Part shown: piece after piece, positions 24,601 through 37,000 of the stretch
Numbering within the stretch: position 1 is the stretch's first letter
Layout of the letters: each line of letters starts with the position of its first letter
Source: Monocercomonoides exilis
Lineage: Eukaryota; Preaxostyla; Oxymonadida; Polymastigidae
Direction of reading: 5' to 3'
Assembly (NCBI GenBank): GCA_001643675.2
Contig: LSRY02000028.1
Location: 62,001 to 126,000, forward strand
Length of the DNA: 64,000 nt
Translations under genes and position numbers: made by a program
The notes under the pieces: model-generated
The model's database searches: none
The model's input: only the letters and a program-made list of their open reading frames with translations
Told to the model about the DNA's origin: nothing

Positions 24601-25247
24601 CATTGGCAACCAGCTTGCCCTGCGTGCCGAGGCAATCAAGCTGTGTTTTGTGTGTCAGCGGCCGATTCCGATGTCTGCTGCGAACATCGGGTCGTTCATG
24701 AATGTGCTGGAGATTCTGTCGTGGCTGTCTGTCTTAACGAACATTGGGATGATCTTCTTCCACTTTCGAGAGGAGATCTGGGCAGTGCTGATGAAGGACA
24801 CGCCGCTGACAGAGATGATGATGATGATACAGATTATCATCTTCTTCGCCATCGAGAACGTGTTTCTGCTGGTGAAAGGGCTCATTACCATTCTTATCCC
24901 AAACATCACCAACAACGTCAAAAACGCCATGAAGAAAGACGAGGTTTGTAGTTATTTTTTTCTTCTTCTTCTTCTGCTAATTTATTTATTTTCAAATTCA
25001 TTTTTTGTTTGCTTTTTTTTCTCTTTCTTTCTTTCTATTTAAAATTGTGAATTTGTGTTAAATGATGTCTGAAAAGTATGCAAGGAGAGACATATTGGCC
25101 AATTTGAAGGCGCGCGAGAGAGAAAACCGTTTGAAGGAGCAATATTGTGCAGAGCTGGCAAACTTCCGGTCGAAAGAAGAAGAGAAGAGAAAGGCAAAAG
25201 TGATTGAGCTCAAAAACCAGCTGGAGAAAAAGGATAGCGACTCCTGA
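21665..25247 (+). CDS. Anoctamin/TMEM16 protein with N-terminal PH domain and IQ motifs
   Basis: Membrane protein of the TMEM16 family (Ca-activated chloride channels and lipid scramblases). Exons are 21665-21688, 21751-21852, 21908-22075, 22127-24943 and 25077-25247 (1,093 residues). Residues 8-98 form a PH-like domain (KEGWLNVYAP at the start, DERDSW-like EERDSWMDNLTKTW at the end), split by introns. Two IQ motifs follow (AALLIQKTWKGHMTRRHW, AAVTIQRAYRRYLKRKR), then a long charged segment. The anoctamin core runs from about residue 440 (IARYFGEKIALFFCFTGFYS, KHWKRLESKKTYEWNT, QYD-like RTQSDYDNFFVYRIVFFRLL, FGYTTLFSPAFPIAPL). A Lys/Ser-rich cytosolic insert at 24280-24480 interrupts the core. 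In the usually conserved N-x-x-E-x-R motif the Glu appears to be Ala (GNQLALRAEAIK). The last exon gives a basic coiled-coil tail ending in TGA. Confidence 0.88.
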
Positions 25248-26103
25248 ATGAGAGCTGTTTATATGTAGCACTTACAATCTCATAACAAATCTCATTACAA
25301 ATCTCACTTCAAAGGTGCTTCAACTTCCTTCTCGCACTTATTGCGAATATGAGACGAAGTTGAATGCCAGGATTTCACGTCTATTTTATTTTTATTTTTT
25401 TATTTTTTATTTTTTATTTGAGTTTAATTTCATTTTTATTATGTGAGGAATTATTTTTTGTCTTCTTTTTATAAGAATATATTGTGATATTATGTTACAA
25501 TTGAATATTTATTTGATTGAATATTTTACATTTCATAAAATCAAAGTTTAATTTGTTTCTTATGTTTTCATTTATATCATCCTTTTCTGTTCAAACTTAC
25601 AATGTCGAGCACAACTTTGAATACACGTATAGTTTGTTTTGGATAATTTTTTTTTTTGAGTTAACTTTTAAAACGCCTTAATGTTTATGAAACAAACAAG
25701 TTTTTATCTTGTGAAAAAAAAAAGGCTGACACCTGGAACATGTTGAGAGGTGAAATAATTCGTATTTGTTCTGATGAATAAAATTCTAAATAGTGCTTTC
25801 AATTTCTTCACATTGTCCTATTTTCTTAGCAGAAGCGAAAATAAAAAATTCCACTATCACACACAAAAAAAAACGTTTTCCATGTTTTTTTCTAAAGTAT
25901 ATAAAATCAAAACCCATCATGGAATTAAGCATGCATCTGAAGGCACTTTTCCAAATAAATCAAACTTCCATAATGTTAAATTTGATTAAACATTTGTGAT
26001 AAAGAAAACACTTAACAAATTCGAAATTTTTCGATCCATATTTGCATTATTATCAAAAAAAGATCACAAAAATAAAAATAGGTGAATTGATACTAATACA
26101 AAC
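25248..26103. other. AT-rich intergenic region, no gene seen
   Basis: 856 bp between the anoctamin stop and the ATG of the giant beta-helix gene. It contains homopolymer-rich tracts (for example around 25390-25440) and short stop-broken frames only. The 3' end of the anoctamin gene and the promoter of the giant gene must lie here. Confidence 0.6.
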
Positions 26104-27957
26104 ATGTGCTTTATTGCATTGTCCATTGCGGCACTAGCTCTGGAAATGTGTTTACAGGATGAAGGAGGAGGTGTATGGGAGGAGAAGTGGAAGATGGATA
26201 AAGAAATGAATAAGATTAAAACGATTCCTGCAAGAGCAAACAAGGAGAAGAGCGCATTTATTAGTGATACATATGCGAGCATTAATTTTATGGATACGAG
26301 GAAGGATAAAGGAAATGAAGAAAGAGATGAAGCAATGAATTGCTTAAAGGATTTGAATGAAGAAAAGTTCAATGAAAACAAAGAAATTAACAGAATAGAA
26401 ATCGGAAGAAAACTCGAGATAAAAAAGAAAATGATATATGCAATCAGGAGGAACGGAAGAAATGGTGTTTTTTGATCAGATGGGAGCGAAATAGAAGGAT
26501 ATTGGAAATTGAAGAATTCTTCGACAACATGGAGTGGATTAAGGCTGCAATCGAGCGAAAAAAGAAATATTATTTGCATTGAAAAGGAGAGCAAGGTGGT
26601 GATTTGCGAATGCTTGATTGTTGTGCTCGATGACATTTCGCCATTTTATTTTGATGGGAGCCGTGGATTGTTCACCAACATTTCCCTCAGATCATATTCA
26701 ACTTCAACTTCAACCTCGACTGAAGAGATATTTTCACCGTTTTTCTCTTCAAAAGCATCAGAAGGAGAGATTCCAGAGAAATGCCACCTTTCTGTTTGTT
26801 CTTCTCATTTCTCATCATTTTGTGTGTCTTCAGCCCCATTCATCTCGTCGCACTTTGTTTCTCTTTCCCAACTAGAATTCTTCAACATCTCCACAAATCC
26901 ATCGAAAACAACACATCTGGGTGAAGGGCTGAGAGAAACATCATTTCTTATGAGTGGATGCACATTTTCATCAGTGTGGGATGTGTATGATGGGAGCATT
27001 GTCCCCTCGCTCAACAGCCCTTCATCTTCATTGGCTGCCTCGAACACCTCATTTGTCAGGTGCTATCGCTCTCAGAATGTTGCGGTCAATGGGAGCGAAG
27101 GAAATCCATCGAAACCAGGGAGAACCCAGATAGCAGACAATATGGTAAATTCGTTCACTTGGTGCGAATGGAGTGGATCGAGGACAACAGGAACATCGCA
27201 TTTCGCTGATGATGGTGATTCAAATGGCGGAGCTATTTACATGTATGAACTATCATTAGGAACACTCTCTGTAAAGTGTTGTTCGTTCAACGAATGCTAT
27301 GCGTTTAATTTTGGAGGAGGAATTATGTGCTATAAAATCAAATCAATCAAGATTGAGAACAACTCGTTCATTTCTTGCGCAGCTCTAACAGATGAAGGGG
27401 GAGGAATGTTTGCATATTCAATTTCAACATGTGCTATTATAAGTGGTTGCGAATTCCACAAATGTTCTGCAAATTATGATGGAGGAGGGCTTTATCTTGA
27501 TTATTTTAATGTTTCTGGATCCAATTGTATTGGAACAGAAAGTGGGAAAGGGGAGAGTGCTTGTGTGTTTGAGTGCTCATTCACTTCATGCTCACTTTCA
27601 AGAAATTGTGGTGGAGGGATGTATTGTGCAAGTGTTCCAGCTGCATTCAAAATGAGGAGTGTTCAGTTTATTTCGTGCAAAGCGACATCATATGGCGGAG
27701 GAATAGATTTCAGGCCAGTTCAATCAGAAGCTCCAAGCAACAACATTTATTGTTATTTCTTTTTCTTCCACAATTGCAGATGCAGCAATTCCACTCCGTG
27801 TGGACATGATGCGTTCTTTCATGATGGAAATAATCTTTTTTCGTTAAGCAACCCGTTCTATGAATCATATACAACGAATATATATGAAAAGAGAATGTGT
27901 TATTTAGAAAATAGTTATCAAGAAACGCAAAAGAAGTGGTGGTTGAGAGACTGGATG

Positions 27958-30900
27958 AAGGATCTGTATGTTGGGGTGAGTGGAAGTGATTTGAGTGATA
28001 TGTGTGGGATGAGCGATGCAGCTCCGTGCAAGACAGTAAGGCATGCAGTGGGGTCGAGCATGGCGCAGCTGAGCTCGATGATCACTTTGTTGGATGGGAA
28101 GCATGTGAGCAAAGGTTCAACAATCGGTTTTGGGGAAAAGAAGATTTCTATTGTAGGGAGAGGGAAGACAGTGAGCGTGATTGGGACGAATCCTCTTTCT
28201 TCGACTTCGACAGTGCTGTTTAGCGTATCTTCTGGTCAATTGGATGTGAGGCATATAGGGATCGATCACAACGCTACAAGAAGCTCATCAACAAGCGTGT
28301 TTGTGGTGTCACTGGAAAGCGGGATTCTTTTGCTGGAGGATGTGGCGATAGACTCTTCAACATCAGGAGGAAGTGTTAAATCATCATCTGTGTTTGAAGT
28401 GGCGCTGAATCAGTTGAAGACGATTGATGTGGAGATCAAAAATATAAAAATGAGTCAACCTCTATTTGCCGAACCATCATCTGCAGGAACGTTATCTGGA
28501 GAGAGTTTGCTGGGGAATTTAACAATTCGGAATGTGAATCGAACAACAGGGGATGGAGTGGTGATAACAAAGAGTGTGAAGGGAGGAGAAACATTTGTGA
28601 TATGGAATACAACAATGGAAGGATGCTTTTGCGAAAGTGGGAATGGAGGAGGTGTAAAGGTTGAGTTGGCTTCTTCAACAAGCAAAGTTCGTATTGGAAC
28701 ATCAACATCGCACAATGGAGGAACAACAAAATTCAACAAAACGAAGTGCAGCGGATATGGAGGAGGGGTGATGCTGTGGCTGGCAGATAACTCATTTGAT
28801 TTTGCGATAACAACAGTGAGTTTTGTTGGTTGCAGTGCAACATCGGGAGGGAAAGATGTGTTTGTGAATGGGAGCAGGTTTGTGAGCGGGACAATAACAA
28901 CCACAAAGCTGAATGTTGAAAACAATGGATCTATTTATGATGAGCTGATGGGATGTGACCGGAATGAGGGAGGGATGGGAATATTTCCTTTGAATGTGTT
29001 ATTTGATACATTTTCAGGAGCAGCACATGTGGGGAAAGCGGTGAATGGGTTTGGGGGATATGACTCGTGGTTTTGTGGGTTTGGGTATTTTCCATGCAAA
29101 ACGATCACAAAGGCAGCAGAGAACAGATTCAGTTCGTCAAAGAAGAACATTGTGTTGGATTCAGGGTTTGAGCTGGGAGAAGTTGTGTCTATGGCAGGGT
29201 CATATGAATGGGAGGTGTATTGCACAACAAACAAGACGAATGTGAATATTTTGTTGCCCATTGGAATGACACCTTCGTATTTGATTAATATCGAAAGCAA
29301 AAGTTCAATAAAGAACATTGCGTTCCAAATTCCATTTTCATTATCGAGTGCAACATCACTCATTGCTTTGACCAGCTCATCACTCACGCTCACAGACTGC
29401 TCAGTTGCTCACATATCAGAGAGTACATCGAGTGTGGCCTTTGGATATAGCATTGTGAATGTGCAGAGCGGGAGTCTGAAAATGGATCGATTTGTGATTG
29501 GTGGAGCACTTGTGTTTAGAGCTCATTCAGCGATTGAATTTTATGAAGGAATGACGAGTGTGATTTGTTCAGGATGCAATATCAGTGGAGTCAAAAGGAA
29601 TGAGGGAGATGGAGGATGGATGAAAGGAACAGTTGGGGATTATGGGATTGTGGGTGTTGATGGATGCAATGTGAATGGATGCAGTTGTGTCTGTGGAAAA
29701 GGAGGAGGAACATATGTTTATTTGCAGGGAAATGGGGAAGTTGTAGTGAATGGGTCGAGTGTGATTGATGGATGCAAGTCAGAGAACAATGGAGGAAACG
29801 GAGGGAGAGGAGGAGGGATGATGGTGGTGATGGAGAGTGGGGGATGTGGATTGACAATTGGGCAGAATGTTGAGTTTTCAAAAGTGAATGGGAATGTGGC
29901 ATTATATGGAAAGGATGTGTTTGTTCATTGTGGGAGTGGTGTGTTTTTGGAGTCAAAAGTGAATACCAGCTCATTTTCATTTTTTGACATAAGCACCATT
30001 CCATCAGATGTGTTGAAGTCGAGTGGGAGTGAAAATGGGGAAGAAAGTGGAGTGATTCCACTGTTTGTGTATTTGTGCACAATGGGAACAAAGGTGCTTG
30101 TTGATGGAAGTGGAGGAAATGGGAAAGATCACAACCATTGTGGATTTGATGCATTCAGGTGTTTGACAGTTGATTATTGTGCGAACTCAAGATTGAGTGA
30201 AAGTTCAAAAGAAATAGAGATTGTCTCATCTTCGTCAATAACCAAGGAAATAACAGGACCATCATTTGGTGTGATAATTTCAGGCAGAACAACAACATCA
30301 TCAGAGGGGGAGAAGATACAGGTGAATGTAAGTGATGGAGGATCAGCCGCACAAGATTGGCTTGTTGGATGTTCGAGTTCACTGACAATGAGCAGACTTT
30401 CATTTGTTGTGAAAGGTCAGTTGAATTCAAGGAGAAGTGCATTCATTCACTCAACATCAACACTCAGTGTGACGAACTGTTCAGTCTCATTTGAAAGTGG
30501 GGCATTAACAAGTGGAAAGATCGGATACAGCATCATTGACATGGCAGGAGGGAATCTGATTGTTGATGGATTTGTGATGGAAAGTGGAGTGACACTGAAG
30601 ATGAATGGGAAATCACCAATCACAATGACAAGCGGAGTTCAATTGGAGATATCAAACAGCAGAATGTGTGGAGTGGAGGTGGAAGTTGCAGGTGGAAATG
30701 GAGGAGGGGGATGGTTGAATGTTGGGATGGGTGTCAATGGGGTTGCAAATATTGAAGAATGCAATTTGTCATCAGTATGTTCAGGCGGTAGTGGGATGAA
30801 AGGAGGAGGGATGATGGTTTCAGTTGGGAAGGGAGGGAGTTTGGAGATGAAAAATGTGAACTTATCAGGATGTGAAGTTCCAACAGAGGATATTGATGAA

Positions 30901-33900
30901 GTGGGAAGAGGAATTGGAGGAGGGATGTTTGTTGAGCTTCCTGAAGAGATTGGATTATTTGTGCTTGAAGGAATGGAATTTGAAGGATGCAATGCCTGGA
31001 AAGGGAAGAATTTGTTTGTGGAAGCACAGGATATGCCAGCAGTCATCAACAACACCTCAATTGGATTTAATCCAGAAATTGGAATTAAAGTTGCAGACTT
31101 GAATGAACTTTGTGGAAGAGAGAGAAACCAGACAGAGATGATTGTTCCACTTGTTGTGTTTCTTCGAACAATACCATCGCCTGCATATGTGAGTGGGAGA
31201 GAACAAGGAAATGAATTCAGTCTGTGTGGATATGAAGATTACCCATGCAAAGTGATTGGGAATGTTGGAGAAGTTCAGTTTCCGAGTTCAAAGAGATTCA
31301 TCAGATTTACAAGCACATTTTCATTTGATGAAGAAGTGAAATTGAATGAACAGTCATATGAGATTGATTCAAGTGATAAAACTTTTGGAATAAAAATCGA
31401 GGCAACAGAAACAAAAATGCAAGAAGCGTTGGTGATGAACAGTGTTTCATCAACATTGACGGGGATATTGTTTGAATTGGGAGGATCGATTGGGGAACAT
31501 TCATCATTTGTCCATTCTTCAGGAGGCATATTTAGATTTACTGATTGTGGGATAAAGATGGGGAATGGAGTAGATTCTGCGAATTATGAGTTTGTGAGTG
31601 CGAGTGGATGGACATTATCCATTTCAGATTTCAGCATGAGTCATGCGAAATTTGGATTGAAGCCATTCGTTGTTGTTGATGGAAATGGGGAGGCTTCGAT
31701 TGGGGATACATTGCTTGAGAGCGTGGAAAATACAAATATGAAGGGATTGATTGAGTATTCATCATCATCGAGTTCATTGACGATCGGGAATGTGACAGCA
31801 CAAGAATGTGTGATGGGGAGGAAAGGGTTGATATGTGATGAAAATGGAAAGAGGCTGGGGATGAGGAATTGCACGATTGAGAAGATGAGCAGTTTGGAGG
31901 GAAATGGGAGTGTTGTGAGTGGAGAAGTTGGAAATGGATGTGCTGTTGAGGTGAATGATGTTGTGATTGAAAGATGCGGAACATTGAAGGGATGCGGAGG
32001 AGGAATGAGTGTGATATTGAAGGGAACAGGAGAAATGCGTTTGGGAAAGAGTGGAGTGGTGACGTCATTTAAGAAATGTTCAGCTGGTGGTGAGGGGTCA
32101 GTTGGGGGATATGGGGGAGGAGTGTTGTTGAAATGCGAAGAAGGAGGAAGGGACTTTGTGATGAGTGGATTGACATTTGGAACAGGAGACGGTGTAAACA
32201 CAGCCGCACATGGAGGAAACAATGTGTTTGTTGAAGGAACAAATTTGTCACAGTTGGTGAACAACGCATCATTCTCCTTCTCATTTGAGATTGAAGGTGA
32301 AAGATTTGACATAAAAGATCTTATGGGAGTAGAAAATGAGAACGAGTTGAAGTTGATTCCCGTTGTGGTATTCTTTCGAGAGAAGCCGAGCGTTGGGTAT
32401 GTGAATGGGGGAAATGGAGGGATGGACTATTATAAGTGCGGATATTCTGACTTTGCATGCTCCACATTGACATATGCAGGAACAAGTGTTTTTGGCACAT
32501 CGCCAGCAACACTGAAACTTGTTGATGGAAGTTCTATTTTCGATGAAATGACACTCAACACTCAAGAAATGAACATTGATGGAGATATTGAAAAGGCGAA
32601 GATTGGAATAAGCGAAGGAGGAGAAAACATATTTTTGATAAAGAGCGAACGAGCAGTATCGTTTTCATCATTGGCATTTTCGATATCAACATTTGCCGAA
32701 TCAAAAAAGGAGTGTGTATTTCTGTGCAGTTCAAGCACATTGAGATTTGAAGGATGTTCATTTGGAGCAGAATCAGAAAGTATTGGAGTGGGATTGATTT
32801 GCGGAAAAAGAGGGAAAGTGGAGTTGGCAAATTGTGAATTTGAAAATATCCGAATGACCAAATTAGGGATGGTGACTTTTGATGGAGTAGGGGTTGGAGG
32901 ATTGATTGATGAGGTGATTGTGAGGAATGTGACAAGAGAATATGAGGGAAGAAGCTTATTTGAGCTGAGAAATGGAGGAGATGTTGAGATAAAGAACACT
33001 ACAATGAATAAATCTCGTTTTAATGATGGAAATGAGATTGAGATTGGAGAAGGGATAAATGCTAAAATCTGGAACTGCACATTCAAATCGATTCAGAGAG
33101 AGAATGGAAATGGAGGGGTGTTGAATGGGAGAGTGGGGAGTGGGAAGTATGTGGATATTAACAAATGCGTGTTTGAGGATTGCAAATGCGAGTCAACGAG
33201 CGCAATTGGGGGAGGGATTTTTATGATTGTGGGAGATGGAGGGAATTTGTTGTTTGATGATAACAAGATGAATGGATGCCAAGTGCAATTAGATAGAAGT
33301 GGAAAAGGAGGAGGGTTGCATCTGACATTTGAAACAACGAATATTGAATACTCAATGAAGAATGATGATTTTGCGAACAATGTTGCACAAAAAGGAGAAG
33401 ATGTGTATTTGGTGTGTGGATCACCATGGACGATACTTCTTCCAGCGTTGTGGGAAGGAACAGCCACAAGAATCACAGCAGAAAATAAGATGTGGATATT
33501 TGAATCATCTGAACCAAGAAAAGAAGACTCACTGATCAATTATCTGTTTCCAAGGTTGGGAACAAATTTGTTTGTGAGTAATGCTGGAAATGAGGAGGAT
33601 AATTGTGGGGTGAAAGAAAATCCTTGCTTGTCTGTTGATATTGGGTTTGATCGGTTGAAGGATGAGATAGAGAGGATTATGCTTGTTGATGCTGCTTTAG
33701 TGAGCAAGACGATCAACAGAGGTGGGAAAGGACTGACAATCGAAGGGAATGAAGAAACGAGAGAACTGATTGTTGAAGAGGAAGGGAAATTTGAATTGAC
33801 AGAAGGAGATGGACAAACACATTTGACATTGTCACTTCTTCAGATTTCGCTTCCATGCTCCTCTGCAAGTACGCCTGGCGATGAATCGATTGTGGAAGTT

Positions 33901-36900
33901 AGGATTGGGGAATGCTTCATTTTGGATTGTTTGTTTTCAGGAGGAGAAGGGAATGGGAATGCGAATGAGAATGTGAATGAGTGTGGGAAGTGGATAGTGA
34001 TTGGGAATGGAGGGGTCATTCGAATAGAGAGAACAGAAATGAACGGGATAAGATTCGAAGGTTGTGGAATTGCAAGATTTGGAGGAGGGAATGTGATATT
34101 TGAGAGCTGTTCCTTGAGTGGGATTGAGACCAGCGGAGGAGGAGTGATGGTGGGGAATGGTGGATCGGAAGTGACGTTGAGGAACATGACAGCATTGGGG
34201 TGTGTTGTGGGAGCAGGATCGCTGATGACGTCGAATGGAGGATCGAATTTGAGAGTTGATGGAGAAAGCAGATTTGAGAATATTGAGACAGGAAGTGTGA
34301 GTGGAGGGTGTGTGAAGAGCGAGATGAAGCTGAATGATTTGCTTGAAATGGGATCATCATCCATATTGAGATGCTCGGCGAATGGAAATGGAGGAAGAGG
34401 AGGAGGAATATATCTGGATTTGAGTGACAATTGTGTGAATAACTTTGCGTTGACAATATTGATATTCGAAGACAATGTTGCTGCTGAGGGAAGGGATTTG
34501 TTCATTTCTTGCAAGAAACTGAATGAAACAGTGATGAAGGAGAGGTTTGGATTTGAATACAAAAATGAAAATGGAGAAGGAGAATGGATGGCAGTTGATA
34601 TGAAAGGGATTGACAGAGACTATTTTGCAGAGAGTGTTGATCTTGGGCTATTTCTTGTTGAAGTGAAGAGAATGGAGGTGTGTGTGTCGAGGGAGGGGTA
34701 TGACACATTGGGATGTGGGAGTGAAGCATATCCGTGTGAATCGATGTGGAGTGGAATAAGCCACGTTGACAGAAGTGGGATTGAAGGAGAAAGGAAAGTG
34801 AAAGTGAGGGATGAAGGGACAATTGAAGATTCTTATTCATTTTTGAAAGTGCTTGTGATTGATGGGTGTGTGAATGAAGGAGATGAGACCAAACACAAGC
34901 CTGTTCAGTTTATTGAGAGAATCAAAGGGAATTCAGCATTAACTTCATCTGTTATTTCATCAACAGTTTCACTCAGCTTGTTATCTTTGAAGTTACAGAT
35001 TCCAAGTCAATTTGAGCAATGTATGAATTCATTGATCTCATCGAATGGGGTTCTAAAATTTGAAAACTGTTTATTTGAGATCCGATCATCAACAGATATT
35101 GTTCAATACTCATTGATAATCACAACCAGTGGAAGTTGCACATTGAAGGGATGCAGTTTGACGGGGATGTCATTTGTCAAATCTCCATTGGTGATGGCTT
35201 CTTCTGTTTTATTTGAAAACAGCAGCTTTTCAAACATTATGAACACTGGAAGCGGTGAAGAAGGAGGTGTTGCAAAAGTGATATTGAAAGGGAATGAAGA
35301 TTTGGTGATTAAATCAACAAATGCATCATTTTGCTCGCTTTCATCAAGCAATGGAAAAGGAGGATTCTTGTATTTGGATTGCCAAAATTGTTTGAATGAA
35401 AAGCCATTTCTTTTTGATGCTGGCGCAACATTTGAGAACAACAAAGCAGCCATTGGAAAGAATGTGTTCATTTTGGGAAAGGATTTTAATTGTTCAGTGA
35501 CAAATGGCGCTCATTCAAGTTTGATTATACCTCAATGATCAATGATAAAACTCTGTTTGTTGGAAGTGATGATTTTCATTCAGACAAGGATTTATTCATG
35601 TTTCTTATTCCATTCAGCTCATTTGAGATATTTATCTCATTGAGTGGATTTGATGTGGCGCGTTGTGGAAGCGAGGAAGAACCATGCCAAACAATGTGGA
35701 AAGGGATGGAAAATATGAAAAAGGAGAATGGAATGAAAACAATTCAAATTGAAGGATCAACTATCATTCGAGATTCTTTCAATGTTTCCAACTATCAGAT
35801 CAAAAAGAATGTGAAGATGGGAGAGGAAGATACGCAAGCAATATTGAATTTTGAAAAGGAAATTGGAAGTCAGCTGGAATATTTCATTGAAAATGACGAA
35901 CATCTTGAATTAACGAATATCCAACTGCAACTGGCATCTGATTTTGACAGTTCGGCCAAATCGATTATTTCAAACAAAGGAGGAGATTTGGTAATAACTG
36001 GATGCTCATTCCATTCAGCAGCTGGAGTGAACAATGGATTTGATTGTGTGTTTGTGGATGTGATTGGAGGAAGTGTGGAGGTGGATGATTTGTCGATGGA
36101 ATCGTGCAATATTGGAAACAGTATTTTTGTTGTTTATGGTTGTAGAGTTTCTTGTCATTTGGTGAATGTACGAATGGGATCGTTGAATGAAAGTGGGGGA
36201 TGCATTTTATTGATCAAGGAATCTGAGCCAGGATTGAAGATAAATGAAGAAGGAATAAATCTCCAATGACAATTCATCATTTTCAGGAGTGAAGAAAAGT
36301 ATCAATGGAGCGAGCATTTTGGAATCAAAGAGTGCGAAAAAGATTTGTTTGGTTGTGAATGAGAGTTCGTTTGTTGAAGACAAAGCAGAAGCAAGTGAAA
36401 AAGGAGGGGCAATATCCTTCACATTGGGTGCATCTGGATCAATGAAGATGACTGACTCAACAATCAGTCATTGCCGCTGCGGTGAAAGCACAGGAAGAGG
36501 AGGAGGTATGTATCTTGCAACAAAGGAAAGAGGTGAATTGAATTTCGCATTTATTGGAATAAAGTTCGCCGCAAATACAGCAAGAGTGGGGAATAATATT
36601 TTCATTGAATGTTACAACATAACATCTCAGATCAATGAAAGCCGATTTCAGTTTGATCTTCGAGAAGGCCATTACTCTCGTTACAATGCGATATATGGAA
36701 GAGATGAATGTGATTATCGAAATGATACAGATCTGATTTATTTTGTGACGATCCATCAGAGTGACACGATCATTGTGAGCAGTGTGAATGGATCTGATGA
36801 GAGGCAATGTGGGACAAACGCACAACCATGTTATTCAATTGATTATGGACTAATGCATCTGACGTCTGATTTTATGAGTCAAATGATTGTTGTTGATGAA

Positions 36901-37000
36901 AGTATTATAAGTGGTGAATTGAATTTGAAAGAAATGGGTTTGAGTTCGAAGAATAGAGTCGTATGCAAAGTTGAAGTTGAAACGGGGATTGAAAGCACAA
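27958..37000 (+). repeat. Nine tandem beta-helix cassettes of about 1.1 kb
   Basis: Within the giant gene a header motif recurs: a strand with V-x-V-x-G, 6-10 residues, CG, about 5 residues, (P/A/R)C, then T/S and a hydrophobic residue. I see it near 27960 (MCGMSDAAPCKTV), 29070 (FCGFGYFPCKTI), 30135 (HCGFDAFRCLTV), 31225 (LCGYEDYPCKVI), 32435 (KCGYSDFACSTL), 33600 (NCGVKENPCLSV), 34710 (GCGSEAYPCESM), 35655 (RCGSEEEPCQTM) and 36810 (QCGTNAQPCYSI). Spacing is about 0.95-1.2 kb. Between headers each cassette has SS-x-L-x-x-x-(C/F)-S strands, Gly-rich turns (GNGGGG-like) and a closing G-K-(D/N)-(V/L)-F-V box. The DNA is divergent, so these are old protein-level duplications. Confidence 0.8.

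Noticed and set aside
26064-26636. 190-codon minus-strand frame with hydrophobic, membrane-like stretches
   Set aside because: It is antisense to the Lys/Glu-rich N-terminus of the giant gene; the hydrophobicity follows from the complement of AAR/GAR codons.
35519-35583. A 65-nt intron restoring the frame of the giant gene
   Set aside because: The segment encodes the family cassette sequence in the downstream frame, so it is coding sequence next to an indel. Kept only as a possible cryptic splice.
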